Positions 1-12,342 of a DNA stretch of 64,000 nt are shown here, piece by piece; within the stretch, counting starts at the first letter, position 1, and every line of letters starts with the position of its first letter. The notes below the pieces were generated by a model. It was not told the origin of the DNA. It did no database searches and saw only the letters and a list, made by a program, of their open reading frames with translations. The stretch spans positions 47,279,490-47,343,489 of the forward strand of contig NC_088866.1 in the NCBI RefSeq assembly GCF_032884065.1, in the 5' to 3' direction. The position numbers and the translations under genes are program-made. The DNA is from Artemia franciscana (lineage: Eukaryota > Arthropoda > Branchiopoda > Anostraca > Artemiidae).

Positions 1-74
1 GCTTTCATTATCATCAATGAAAACAATAAACATACCAAGTTTTATCAAAATCTGAGTCCTTGGGTGCCATGGCC

Positions 75-1515
75 TGGCTTAATATAAAGTAAGAAAACGA
101 CCAAAATTCTTTTTTTTAAGGCCAAATGAGAATACTGAAAAAACACAAAGCGCAAATTTCGAGAGGACAACCGCCTCTCTTCAGAGCAAACAAAATAATA
201 AATTCAATGAAAATGCCAAAGAAAAAAAAATCAACAAAACAAATGGAGTAAGTCACTGTGAAAAAATCAAAAACCAATGAAAAACCAAATCAAAGATTAA
301 TCAAATTCAATAAAAGGGAAAAATTATGAATTAAAACTAAATCCCTAACAACCACAAAGCAATTCATTCACCAATACCCACGATTAGCAAAAAATCCAAA
401 AATTAAAACTGCCAGTGACAGCATCTAGATCTGCTCTCAATATCCTAAGAAACCCCAACTTTGGAACACTGGGCATTCACCTACATCAAACCAAAGAAAA
501 CCTAAACAGCCTTTGGAGATTAGGCTTTGCTATTAAATTTCAATATATACCAAGTCATCTAGGTAAAGAAGGAAATGAAAAATCACACAAGGTAGCAAAG
601 CAAGGAGCAAAAACCCTAATGGAAATAGTGAAACCCTCTAACTATAAGGGATATAACTAGATTACGACTGAAAACATTACCTAAATTAAAGCCACCAAAT
701 TTATCCCCCTTTCCAACCAGGATACAATCAGTTTGGTTTCATGGTCTGTGTACAAATACAGCCAACTTCAACCACTATTCCTTCACATATAAAGTACAGC
801 AGCCAATTAGAAAAGTTGCCAATAGCCCATTTTGCAGGTAATGCAAGGACATGAAGAAACCCCTGAACACATTAATGAAAAAATACTGAAAGGAAAACAA
901 GTGAATCTCTTGGATTTGAAAATTAAACTAGGACTGAGTTTAAACCCACTGATTGATGTCAAAACTTTAGCCTATTCTCCAAAAAGAGATTTTTTCATAC
1001 ATGCCTTTAAACTGTTAATAGATCAAAACCTACAACATCATATATAGCAAATTGGATAAATTCTACAATGATGTTACCACATATTTTAACCTAATTAGCT
1101 GATCTACATGTTTACATATTCATCCATATTTTGAATATTCATAAGCAGTGTTTACAATAACGCCATATAGTAAAGTAATTTTTGCGACTAGAGAAACTAC
1201 ATAGTAAGGCAACATCTCATTCAGCCACAATTGAGTTGTCCCAAGAAGGAGCCTAGGAATTCATCATGAAAAAGAAGAACAATTCAAAGATTGGGATATT
1301 GTCAACCCGACTCAGAAAAAAAAGCGGTAAATGATCTGATTTTCAGGACACATGCCTCGATTATCTGCAGTTGATTGATTGACGGATACTAGCAAACAAC
1401 TTCACTTTGTGTGTTTTTTCAGTATTCTCGTTTGGCCTTTAACAAAAAATCAAAGCCATTTTTGGCCTTTAAAAAAAAACATTTTTGATCGTTTTCTCTC
1501 TTTAAATTATGGCAG
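75..1515. repeat. Inverted repeat bracketing a LINE relic
   Basis: The left arm (about 75-155) contains GAGAATACTGAAAAAACACA. Its reverse complement recurs in the right arm (about 1405-1515, TTTTTTCAGTATTCTC), together with the outer TGGCCTG / CAGGCCA and GAAAACGA / TCGTTTTC matches. Arms are about 80-110 bp with small indels and enclose 1.25 kb, including the RNase H fragment. Probably a fold-back element or two inverted copies of one repeat. Confidence 0.6.
415..1050 (+). pseudogene. LINE C-terminal fragment: RNase H end plus downstream motif
   Basis: One frame carries SRSALNILRN, then FQYIPSHLGKEGNEKSHKVA, the C-terminal half of a retrotransposon RNase H ('DSxSAL...IPSHxGIxGNExAD'). Further on, a second frame has EETPEHI, like the Cys/His tail of I-type LINEs. 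Frames are broken by stops and shifts, so it is a dead fragment. It looks like the continuation of the RNase H seen at 9873-10205 but is a separate copy. Confidence 0.65.
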
Positions 1516-1962
1516 GCCAATGTGGTTTAAGAAATTATCTTTGGCCTGACTTAGTTTCTATAGAATAACCCACTGGTATTTTCCATTCCAGGAACCCATG
1601 AAAGCAATGAATTAATTACGAATACTTTGTTATTATTAGCAATCATAAAGTGATGTGGATTATACCAGAGTAAGGATAATTTACTAGATATGAAACCGGC
1701 ACACTAACGACAAAAAGAAAAAAACCTCAACACCATTTAACGTTTGGCAACGCTTGACTTTTTTTTAGTGTAATAATAGAAATTTTAAGTCTTCTAGTTG
1801 GTAAAATAAGAGTGTCCTGACAGAAAAACGATTACAAAGCTTGAAACAAAACTAAATTTTACCAAAGATGGCTTTGATTTTTTTTACCGACTCTTGTAAG
1901 TTTCCACTCTTATAAGTTACCGATACTCTTTGGATTATACCTTAATTTCCCGTTCAACTTAC

Positions 1963-2070
1963 ATTCTTCGCGTAGTCTTTCATTTCCTTTACTAGTCTCC
2001 TCTATGCAAGATTCTTCTTTCACTTCTTCCCTTTGTCTTTTCACTTTTGGCTGTACAGTATCAACAACTT
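1963..2070 (-). CDS. Putative exon C of the same unidentified gene
   Basis: 108 nt with a consensus acceptor (TTATTTTCAG) and a perfect donor (GAAT|GTAAGT), phase 1 at both ends. It encodes VVDTVQPKVKRQREEVKEES and then ETSKGNERLREE, a highly charged Lys/Glu-rich segment likely to be helical. The next exon would lie left of 1.96 kb or outside the window; I could not find it. Confidence 0.5.
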
Positions 2071-2935
2071 CTGAAAATAATTAAAGCTTACAATGGACCT
2101 TTTAACGTAAAAAAAAACAACAATGCACGCTCCTCCTCCATCCCAATCCAAGCCACACTCTTTATACCCTTTCAAGAAGTTCCCATTTCCCTTAAATCTT
2201 TCCCTGCGACCTCCACTTATCCAAACCAAGGACGACTGCTTTTCGTTTAGCCCTAGACAGTTGGTCAAAAAGGACAATCTTTGGTAATCTGTCATCTTTC
2301 ATCCACATAACGTGCTATAGTCATCTCAACCTTTCTCTCATTATAGCCCTAGAAATCGATTGAACCAGACTTTTCATACACACTTTAGTTTGAAATACGG
2401 TCAGGCAGTGAGGTACCCAAAACAATCAATCCATAAGCAACTTCTTTAGAAACATCAAAGCAAATCTTCCTCCATTTTTCAGAGCACCCATACTTGACTA
2501 TTGCCATCATTTTAGCTGATGACAGTGGTTAGAGTAATATAATTGTATAATAATATAATTAGATTTATAATTATGTTACTCATTTACATTACGTAACATT
2601 GCTATTCTGCTTGAAGGCCGTGTCTGGGTTTTTAATACTTCTGAGATATTTGCCGAAACTATTCACTAAGCAGTCCTCATATCAAATGATTAGCAGGGCA
2701 TTGCTAGTTCCGTCATGGCTCAATCCTCTTATTCCAGGTTGTCTGCTGATTAACCCTTTGAGAACAGCTTAGCAAAACAGTATTAGTAATCACATCAAAG
2801 TGCAATGTATGACATAATTGAAGTTATAAAACCAAATGATGACGCAATTTAATTTATAATACCAAATGACATAATAATGCCAAGTATGACGTAAATAAGC
2901 TCTATGACTAGACGAGCATGATGTATACATGATGA

Positions 2936-3022
<87 letters not shown>

Positions 3023-4700
3023 AGGTCATCTAACTATTTTTGATTATGCAAACTTAGTGTACAAATGAATGGTTAACAATAATCTTCTGAGGAACTAATT
3101 GAAGTGAAATAATTTACACAATGGACTTGCTTAAAACAAAGATACTGGTGTTATTTTTATAAATCCTATTCATAATAACCAGATTAAAAGATTTGTAAAT
3201 CACTCCTTCTCACAACAAAAGACAAATTAGTCTGGTCCATCCAAAACAGAGCAAACTGCATTATCAACCATGGATAGAACTGAAAAATCAAATTTTTGAA
3301 TGTTCATTTCATTAATTTTTATTATTTTTTGACGTCAGCTCGTTGCTTTGTACTTACAACGTGGCTCTTTGTGCTTAGTAGGATTTGTTTTTCATTTATA
3401 CTTTTTTTTCAACTTTGAAAACAGCTTGGTGGAGATCTTGACTCATTGAAAAACGAGCTATTGGGCTATGACTGTTCAGAAATGGGTCATTATCCATTAG
3501 GCAATTATCGAGGGTTTTATTCTGATTCAACCCCACCCCCTAACTCAAATCCAAAAAGTGTTGTTACTGTCTTGTAGTAGCCCTAAAAAATAAAAGAAGA
3601 ATCAAACCAAAAAAAATATAATACAAATATATATATGAAAAAAAAAATGGTTTAAACACATAAAACCTAATTCATCATAAGACAAAGCTAAAGCTTTTGG
3701 ACCTACACATTACATTCAATTTGTATAAAGAGTAAGCACCATTTAGGAGTTGGTTAGGAGAACTTTTGGAAAACAGTAACTTTAATTTTTCTGATACAAG
3801 TTCGTTCGTTTTTCTCTTTTTCTTTACTTGCATAGCGTTTCCACCTCTTTGTTTTTTTCAGTGATATCATCTCTTTTGTTACTTTCTTATATATTTTAGC
3901 TGTTTGGTTTAATTCTTTCGTCTTGTTTTTTCCTTGTGCTGCATTGCGTCTCATCTCTTTTGTTATTTTTGTACATGTTTTTGTTAATTAGTCTACGTTT
4001 TTTTTTTAGAAAGGCTACCAGACATGAAGCCAAAATATTTACTGTCTGAACTAAAAATTCTACCCCTTATTTAAACATTTTTATTACATCTTCTTCATAA
4101 ACTTCAATGTTACATTAAAACCACTCATGAAAACATTGCTCAAAAGATGAAATTCGATGTATCTTACAATGGCATCTAAAGACTTCACTAGGTGGTGAAC
4201 CCTCAAGAGTCACAACAATAGCTGTGACGCAGAAAGGGATCTCCCTCTTATTATTTTTTCCAGTCTATTTCTTTGGAAGTGGGGGTCATAAATAATTAGA
4301 AAGGGGCCCATTTAAACGAAAATTGTAGAAGAAACCGGAAGAAGAAAAAATTAATTAATGAAAATCCATGTAATTGATTTCATTTAATTTCTGAGTGAAA
4401 AGAATTAAAGCGTTTACTATTCCTTTTGTTTGAGAAGTATTCTTTTGCTTTTTCCTATGAGTTTATTGCGTGGTAGGAGATTCTGGAGTTTTCCTCTCCT
4501 TAACTTAATGTTTCCTAGTTCTTCTAGCCCCCTCAGGGAAGGGGACCAATCATCTAATTGGTTATCGGAAGCTGATATTCCTATTGTTATATCTGATATC
4601 CAATGATGATAGCCTGAATGATACCATGATTACTGCCTCAGAGTCCCCAGTCTCCAAAACTGATACCGAGCCAAATGATGATTTTCAGACGGTGGGTAGA
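2071..4700. other. No gene recognised
   Basis: Apart from the poly(A) run at 2.94-3.02 kb, this is AT-rich sequence without a convincing gene. A Lys-rich minus-strand open stretch at 3754-3954 (66 codons) has no good splice acceptor or similarity and is probably chance. Confidence 0.5.
2940..3021. repeat. Poly(A) run of about 82 nt
   Basis: An uninterrupted A homopolymer preceded by GATGAATA. No retroelement body is evident upstream, so it may be the tail of a lost insertion or a slippage product. Assembled lengths of such runs are unreliable. Confidence 0.9.
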
Positions 4701-7700
4701 AAACGTAAAAATAAATAGCTTTCTATGAGTCCTTCTGAAATAATTGGAATCTCAAACTCAGTCCCAGCTATGGAAATAAAGGACAAACCCATTATCCTTT
4801 TTAATCCAACAGTAAAAGACCAATCTTTTTCTATCAAAAATACTGCTAACATTAGAATGAATCTTTTCAAAACTTTTTATCGCAGCTTCGCTGTGAATGT
4901 AAAAGGAGATGGTTCACTAACAGTTATGTTCCTAGACAGAAATGAAGCCTGTAAAGCGCTTACCCAATATAAAATTGGCAATATCTCTGTTACATCAGAA
5001 TGGTGGAAACCACCTCTGAAATATTCAAAGAAAATAGTGTTATATAGCATACCATTGGAACTGTCAACTGATGACTTGAAAGATGGTCTTATGAACAACA
5101 AGGGGGGAATGCAGGAGGTTCTTTAAGTTCATCGTATAGGCAAGCCAGATTCTAAGGAACTAAGGAGCAGTAAGAGGGTTATCTTTATCTTACCTGTCAG
5201 TTCCCAATTTGACTCGGTTTTCCTTTTTGGTCAGCTAAAAGTTCATAAAATATACCAAGAAAAGCCTCTCCAATGCTCAAAATTTTTTAGGCCTGGTCAC
5301 TCAACTAAGCACTGTTCTTCATCTGAACTAGGGTGCCCTAATTGCCTTGGTAATCACTCCTTGTCTACCGAAAGTATGTGTACTGAAGTTTCTAAATGTA
5401 CATATTGTGATGGTAGTCATCAATCAACATATCACAATTTATGTCTTAAATATGTTCAACGAGCTTAAGTTTTAAGGATTGCTCATCAAGAAAAGGTTCC
5501 TTTCCCTGTAGCTGCAATGGAGCTCGCCAAGCTGTCCAAAGTACCATCGGGTCAAAGAGCTAATGAGGCTAAGGAAGTGAATTTAGCCCTTCTTCCAAAC
5601 CCCTGGCTACAGGTCCCCAAAAACAACCAAAATCAGGCACTTCTGCCTCCTATTGAGACATCTTGACCTAAGTTGGTTAAGGAACAACTCAATGTTGCCG
5701 AAGCAAGTCCAGCCCCCCACAATCCTAGAACTAATCCTAAATCTTGTTCTGAAAGAGTGGCAGCTTTTTCTAATATTTCTACTCAAACCAACACTATGCA
5801 AGATAGAGAAGGACCTCATATTATAAATTTAATTAAATATGTTGCATCAGTGGACCAAATCTTCCAATCAAATTTGACCAAAGACAAAAAACTTGTACAA
5901 CAAAAGAAATTGCAGAATACCACTTTTCCGATTCTATTTTCAATGAAATAGGAACAGAATTATTATCAATTCTCTCAAAGTATCATACATGTCACCTATT
6001 CAACTTTTCCTGTAAGCTAAGCTGCAGAACCTACAATGGAATTGCGTCTCTTTAAATTCAAATAAACCTGCAGATCTTATTCAATGTGCAAATGATAATG
6101 GAATTGGGATTATTCGCCTACAAGAAACTAATCTTCATCAGTTCAAGGAAATCAAAATGCCTGGGTACAAGTGCTAGAGGAAAGATAGATCAACTAATAG
6201 AAAGGGAGGGGGTGTTGCGATCTCTGTTCATGATTCAATCCAACATTCCCCTCAACCCTTAACTATCTACAGGGATGAAACAGATGTTGTAGGTATAATA
6301 ATTACCTTAGCCAATGATAACCATCCTACCATAAAATCACTGTATAATCCATGTCGGAACAAGGACATACAAATTATCTTGGAATCAGAACCATCAGGTA
6401 ATAATACCGTTATTTCTGGTGATTTTTAATGCCCATAGCCCTCTCTGGGAACAATCAGCTGGTAGCAAAAAAGCGGGAAGAGGAATCGAGTACATTTTGT
6501 CTAATCTTCCAGACACTTTGATTTTCACTCCATTTAACTTTCAGATCAGACATAATAATCATCTAACTATTTCTCAACTATAGATTAGCTTCTAGGTCCT
6601 TCTTCATATTATGATCTAGTTCAGATGGTAAAGGTGTCGTCTCTGCAATCTGATCAATCTGAAATTTTACATCATTTCAAGATTTATACTATTCTCCAAA
6701 ACCCCACATACCTATATTTAATAACTCCAAAGGTAATTGGTCCCTTTTTCGTGAGACATTAAAGGAAGTAGATTTCCCTTTGTTTCTTCCAATTCTGACA
6801 TTAATTACATTGAGTCTAATTTGAAATCAATCCTGCTGGAGTCAGCTAATTGGCAATTCCAATGACTAGGGTGCATTTTTACAATGGCTCCAGAAGATCC
6901 AACAGCTGGTGGAATGATGAGTGTAGGGTTGCAGTTCTGGCGAAAAAAGAAAGGGTCGTAAAATGTTTCAAAAGCACCCATCTCAGTCAACAGCAATTTC
7001 TTATAAGCAGTCATGTGCTAAGGTGAAACTAGTTTGTGGGAGAGCTAAACAGGGTACTAATTAGTGGAAAGCAGCCTATTGATGACCGTAGATATGATAT
7101 CGTTCAAGATGGTTATCCTATTGTCTCAGATAAAAAGAAGGCAGATATGTTTACTAATATCTTTAAAATGATTGCTCAGATTTTCATTCCATCCGCCCTC
7201 CTTTTTGCAATCTGCCTCTTACCTGTTCATATAAAGGCACCCTGATGAAACATTTTTCCCAAGATGAATTCTGTAGAGCACTTAACTCTCTTAATATCAA
7301 GTTTTCCACAGGTCATGATGGTATTTATATGAAGTGGATTCTTGAGTCCCCAAAGGTGGTTCATATAGTCCTCTTAAGTCTTTATAATCTATTTGGTCAA
7401 GCCAAAAGTTTCCACACGCTTGGAAGATTGCTCAGGTATTTCCAGCTTTAAAACCTACTTACTCATCTAGTGATGTCAAGTCTTACCGTCCTATATCGGT
7501 ATTACCTGCCATTAGTAAAGTTCTGGAAAGGCTTTTCTTATCAAGATATGATTGGTTTTCTGAAGCCAACAATCTCTTTCCTAGTGAACAAACAGGTTTC
7601 AGAAAAGTACATAGCTATTTAGACAACATTATCCGGCTAGAAATTGATGTTTGCAACTCTTTAAAATAAGACATGTCACAATGGCTGTTCTGTTCGACTG

Positions 7701-8215
7701 GTCAGATGCCTATGGAAATGTAGTTCACAACAAATTATTGGAACTTTACTTCCCTTGGCTTCCCTTATTCTTGCATAAGCTTTATGAAGTCTTTTCTAAC
7801 TGATAGATGTTTTTATGTTCAAGTAAATCAGTCTAGTTGTGAGTTAAGTTCCATCACAAGAGGTCTTCCTCAAGGTGCAATATTGAGTCCTCTTCTATTC
7901 AACTTGTATGTTTCTGAATTGCATGTATCTCATGCATCGTTTTGTCTTTAAGCAGATGATTTGATTATTTCGAAGCCTGGAAGGGATATTGGCCTTCTTT
8001 AAAGTCTTATTCAACAGGATATAAGATTAGTCCAGAGATTCTCTTTAAGCCATTATATAATCATGGTACTACAAATCTTCCTAATCCACCGACAATTTTC
8101 TTAAGGGAGATCCCATATTGCAATTCAGTGAAGGTACTTGGTTTATTTATGGATTCTAAAATGCAGTGGCATGAACATATTAGTTGTTTGAAATCTCTCT
8201 TTGAAATCGTTCTAC
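4700..8215 (+). mobile_element. I/Jockey-like LINE, 5' part (ORF1, endonuclease, start of RT), decayed
   Basis: A non-LTR retrotransposon in broken frames. Order: gag-like ORF1 (4725-5460), APE-type endonuclease (about 6040-6600) with QETNLHQF, KGGGVAIS and an ISGDF-like motif followed by an out-of-frame AHSPLWEQSA, then reverse transcriptase (about 7245-8215) with FSTGHDGI, LPAISKVLERL and RGLPQGAILSPLLFN, and an ADDLIIS motif preceded by a stop. Many stops and frameshifts show it is dead. The coding continues after 9505, beyond a younger insertion. RNase H downstream points to the I-like group; the family is approximate. Confidence 0.8.
4725..5466 (+). pseudogene. LINE ORF1 (gag-like) with zinc knuckles
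   Basis: The first frame (4725-5126) is open for 133 codons, including TVMFLDRNEACKALTQYKIG and SEWWKPPLKYSK. A frameshift leads to a second frame with QCSKFFRPGHSTKHC, then CPNCLGNH and CTYCDGSH (5274-5444), CCHC-type knuckles of nucleic-acid-binding LINE ORF1 proteins. The first knuckle has lost its second Cys (Phe). A further Pro/Asn-rich open piece lies at 5673-5951. Confidence 0.75.
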
Positions 8216-9506
8216 TGTTTCCCAACTAGTAGTGATACACGACTACATCCAGTCTGCCCTGGACCGTGGGATTCCAATAGATATTATCCTAATCGATCTA
8301 CTTAAGGCCTTCGACCGAATATCCTTACGAAAACTCATCCACTGCCTAGAAGTCTTTGGAATCAAGGGACAGCTAAAAAATTGGCTCTCAGCATACTTGA
8401 ATGATAGAAAAATAGCAGTCAAGGTTGAAGACACACTATCCACATGGACAGATGCAACCAGTGGAGTCCCACAAGGTAGTGTTCTCGGCCCAGTCTTGTT
8501 CATCATGTACATAGACATTTGCATAAATGTCACTTCCCAAACCAACTTCGGCCTGTTTGCAGACGATACGAAGCTCCTGGGAGAAGCTAGTGCATCATCA
8601 CAAATCCAAAGCGAATTTGACGCCCTGACGGAGAAGCTCGAAGTATGGCAACTTTCACCAAATGTAGCAAAATGCTCTGTCGTCCATCTTGGCCGCCAAA
8701 ATCCGAAGTACTCATATAAAATTAAAGGTATCGACCTGACAAAATCTACCTGTGAAAAGGACCTAGGTGTAATTCTGAGCTTGGACCTCAAACCAGAAAA
8801 GCATATTGGCCTGGTTGTGCGTAAAGCATCAAATACTCTCTGACTACTCACTCACTCCCTACGATACCTTGACATTCACTCAAAGATCTCAGCATACACA
8901 AGCTACGTCAGGCCACAGCTTGAATACGCCACTGTCATCTGGTCGCCATATCCCAAAAAGGATATTGACAGAATAGAACGAGTCCAGAAACACTTTGTAA
9001 AAGAACTTCAAGGGTTCAGAAACCTTCCGTATGACGAAGCTCTAAGAAGGCTCACTCTCCATAAACTTGAGACAAGAAGAACGATCTTAGACTTAAAAAC
9101 CCCCTTCCAGATAGTTCATGAGAATTTTGGGAACGTAAAAGACAAGCTTGTTCAAATAACTCCCCAAAGCAACACAAGATCGCACAGTCTGCAATTGGAG
9201 CCTATGAAGATGAAGATTGCAAGATCTAATTCTTACCATCATTCTTTCATACCCCAGGTCATCAGGATCTGGAACAAACTACCATTCCCAGTCGAAAAGA
9301 TGAAATCACTGGAAGTCTTCTCCAATAGCCTAAACATAAACATACCATATCTCAATACTTTCAACGTAGGAAGACTTTAAATGACAATCGTGCCGCAGTC
9401 GATCCGCTCTTCGCCCTGCCATAACATTTTTCTTTTAAAAAGGTGTCAGTTATGTGGAAATTTTGTATAGAGAAGCGTGAGGAATAAAATTATTTATTTA
9501 TTTATA
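8216..9506 (+). mobile_element. CR1-like LINE, 5'-truncated, inserted in the I-like LINE
   Basis: Reverse-transcriptase C-terminal half, open from 8232 to the TAA at 9378-9380 except for one TGA at 8841-8843. Motifs: [34 protein letters not shown], then RPQLEYATVIWSP and IRIWNKLPFPVE, the usual CR1/Jockey-type C-terminus. The element ends in (ATTT)n at about 9490-9506. The open frame contrasts with the shattered host LINE on both sides, which shows a later insertion. The 5' end is truncated near 8216, as is common in target-primed insertion. Confidence 0.8.
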
Positions 9507-10400
9507 CTAATTATATATTCATTCAAATCTAGAATATGGGATTCAATTTTTCTCAGCTCTTTCCTCATTCTCATTTAAAATCCTTGAATCTTTACAAAAC
9601 CCTCCTATTTGAATAGCTTCGGGTGTGTATAAGCATACTACTCTGTCTAAGTTGAAAATATTATCAGGATTGGTGTCCCTAAGTGAAAGAAACTAGTCTA
9701 AGGATTAAATATTTCTCGCAAATCCAGGCTTAAGGAACCAAGCATGCTGTATATGCACAAACCTTTGCTGGGAAGTCAGCCTGTCCCAATGCCCATTCAT
9801 CATGGAATAAATTTAAACTAGAATCAACACTTTCCTTATGCATATCCCTTTACTGAGTCCCCTCCATGAGAAATGAGTCCACCAGGTTGCCAGGTAGAAA
9901 TTATCTTTATCAATAAAGACTTGATTCCTAATTATGAGATACAGACTATTTTAGCTGATCAGATCTCAAAGGCGTACCCTAACTATAGAAAAATACATAC
10001 AGATGGATCTGTCCAGAGGGAGACAGCTGGAGCAGGAGCATGTATCTCATCCCTGAATTTGAACATCTATTCTCCTCTCCCATTGGGATGTTCTATCTTG
10101 TCTGCTGAATTATGTGCTATTTGCCAGGCCTTGGATGCGCTTATAAATTATAAAATAGAATCTGAAAATATACTCTGTCTCTCTGACTCCAAATCAGCCT
10201 ACTGATTGCCCACCCTATTGGCCTTAAACTACTGGGGACATGTAGCTCAGGTACCCGCACTTCCCACAATCAATAACAGTGTACTATTGTATATAATTGC
10301 ATGTGTTCATTGTTTGCTGACGGGAGGAGAATAGTACTTCCAGTGGCTAGTTTTTCTGAAGAAGAAGTCAAGAGGTGAAAGGACTTGTTGTTAGTCCATA
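9507..10400 (+). mobile_element. I-like LINE, 3' part (end of RT and RNase H)
   Basis: Coding similarity of the interrupted LINE resumes at once after the inserted copy: LEYGIQFFSALSSFSFKILE then TTLSKLKILSGLVSLSER. RNase H follows at 9873-10205 with IHTDGSVQ, GAGACIS, SAELCAICQALDALI and CLSDSKSAY, covering the Asp, Glu and Asp catalytic positions. A stop at 10203 breaks the frame, and weaker similarity continues to about 10.4 kb. Confidence 0.75.
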
Positions 10401-11040
10401 TAACTCCCTACAATTTTTGGAACTGAATGCCTTCCTAACCAGCCTAAAATGATAAGAGGCCATCCAGTTTCTTTTCCCTTAAGGCAAGTTTTGAGGTCAC
10501 AATTTTGCTAAAGATAGTGGAAAGGTCCAATAAATATATCTCCAGGAAGGATTTGATTGATGCAGCCCTAGATGAAACAGCCCAAAATTGCGCACCAAAT
10601 TTTGATGTTACCAGATGTTTCCTTAAATTTTTTTTTTTTACTAATTATAAGAACTAATCTGAATACACCCTTACAATTAAAAAGTTAAAACTTCCAACAT
10701 GGGGATCCAGTGATAGGTTACAATTTTGGTTGTAAAAACAGCATATATTCAAGATATATACTCATCCTGAAATACAAGAACAGGTTAGAAAGAACACTTT
10801 GAAGATGGGAGTTATAAAATAGAAAGCAATTCAATTGCGTCATACCTTCATTTGAAACTACTTCTACACCTTCCTGATCATCCCTTTCTTCATTTGTAGG
10901 TTTATCTAAAATTATAAGGAAACAAAAAAGGTATTAAATAGAAAAATAACTTAATGAGCATACAGCGTAGTATATATTAGCCAAAGGTATTCTTATCTTT
11001 TTGTTAATAAAAAAAAAAAACTTTAATGTGCAAAAAGGCT
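10400..11040. other. No gene except putative exon B
   Basis: AT-rich sequence following the LINE. The only supported item is the 60-nt exon candidate at 10846-10905. Confidence 0.5.
10846..10905 (-). CDS. Putative exon B of the same unidentified gene
   Basis: 60 nt, acceptor TATAATTTTAG, donor GAAG|GTATGA, phase 1 at both ends. It encodes KPTNEERDDQEGVEVVSNE, strongly acidic. If joined after exon A the split codon reads Asn; joined to exon C it reads Glu, and the frame stays open across all three. No known domain. Confidence 0.5.
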
Positions 11041-11041
11041 G

Positions 11042-11190
11042 AACCCAATTAGTCATCATAATCCAGGAGGATTTAAGAGCAAGGAAATTTATGTAACCCC
11101 TGACTAATTGGGTTGACTGATGACTAATTGGGTTCAACCCAATTAGTTGTCATAATCCAGGAGGATTTGAGAGCAAGGAAATTTGTGTAA
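11042..11190. repeat. Direct 55-bp repeat with an inverted core
   Basis: Two copies (11042-11096 and 11136-11190) starting AACCCAATTAGT and sharing AATCCAGGAGGATTT, with few differences. Between them GACTAATTGGGTT occurs twice in inverse orientation to the start of each copy, so the region can form a hairpin. Confidence 0.85.
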
Positions 11191-11251
11191 AAACGTGACA
11201 AAACATTGCATAGACACTAAACAAGGGTTGAAACTAGAATTGCACAGACAA

Positions 11252-11292
11252 TTACGTGGAGACAGTCTTAGGATCAAAACCTTTCTTCTTTT
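11252..11292 (-). CDS. Possible alternative terminal exon after exon A
   Basis: 41 nt after a good acceptor (TTTTATTGCAG). In the phase left by exon A it reads KKKGFDPKTVST and stops at TAA (11252-11254). A GT within the ACGTAA could act as a donor, but joining it to exon B gives an immediate stop. It is therefore either an alternative C-terminus or a chance open piece. No AATAAA follows closely. Confidence 0.25.
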
Positions 11293-11710
11293 CTGCAATA
11301 AAAAACAAACTACATTAAAAGCCGAATAGTTGATCAATTGACTATAAATTACATGAAAATAACCAGTATCTTCAAGTTGGAGACTTGATGTGAACATAAA
11401 TTTTCCTATTTGCATAGCAAACATAAAATATGTTATTCTATATGAATTTAGTGAACATTATTTTATTATCAATCACAATACATAAATTAGGGATTAAACA
11501 ACATGATTAGACAACCAACTGCGTTTAGCAAAAAATTAGCTGTTTCTGATACACCTAATTACATAAAAGAAAGCTCAGTTAAAGCAAGTACTTTACATAC
11601 TTATAAAAACACCTACTAATATCTGAAATATCAACAATGAAAAGGTCTAACTATTAGCCAAAAGATCTTAAAATCACCTCTCTGCATAGCAAATCTATAA
11701 GCATGTAAGG

Positions 11711-12342
11711 TCTACATCAAAGGTCGTTTGGTACATATTCCAGCAGAAACATCTGCCAGCACTCTTTTCATTTTATATCCCCTGAATATTAATCTAGATC
11801 TAACTATTACATCTATTAATCTACATTAATACTACATCTACATGAATAATAATCTACATCAAAAGGTCGTTTGGTACCTATACCAGCAGAAACATCTGCC
11901 AGCACTTTTTCATTTTTGATCCCCTGAATATTAATCTACATCTAATTATTACATGTATTAATCTACATTAATACTACATCTACATGAACAACAATCTACA
12001 TCAAAAGGTCGTTTGGTACATATGCCAAGACTCTTTTCATTTTTGATCCCCTGAATATTGATATACAACTATTTATTACATCTATTAATCTACATTAATA
12101 CTACATCTACATGAATAATAATCTACATCAGAAGGTTGTATGGTACATATGCCAGCAGAAACGTCTGCCGGCACTCTTCATTTTTGATCCCCTAAAAATT
12201 AACCTACATCTAATTATTACATCTATTAATCTACATTAATACTACATGTACATGAATAATAATCTACATCAAAAGGGCATTTGGTACAAATGCCAGCAGA
12301 AACATGTGCCAGCACTCTTTTCATTTTTGATCCCCTGAACAT
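11711..12342. repeat. Minisatellite, about 142-bp unit, 4.4 copies
   Basis: Units begin TCTACATCAAAAGGTCG at 11711, 11853, 11995, 12122 and 12263. Spacings are 142, 142, 127 and 141; the short one lacks an AGCAGAAACATCTGCC segment. Each unit itself contains short TCTACATTAAT-type subrepeats. The array ends near TCCCCTGAACATTG. Non-coding. Confidence 0.9.

Noticed and set aside
2790..3029. Poly-Phe open frame on the minus strand
   Set aside because: It is produced by the 82-nt poly(A) run.
3754..3954. Lys-rich minus-strand open frame between exons B and C
   Set aside because: Considered as a further exon of the unnamed gene, but it has no good acceptor or donor and lies in AT-rich DNA that favours Lys codons.
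8243..8851. 202-codon open frame on the minus strand
   Set aside because: It is the antisense shadow of the CR1-like reverse transcriptase, which has clear RT motifs on the plus strand.
11711..12342. Regularly spaced repeats, considered as a CRISPR-like array
   Set aside because: Whole 142-bp units are repeated without unique spacers, in eukaryotic DNA; it is a minisatellite.
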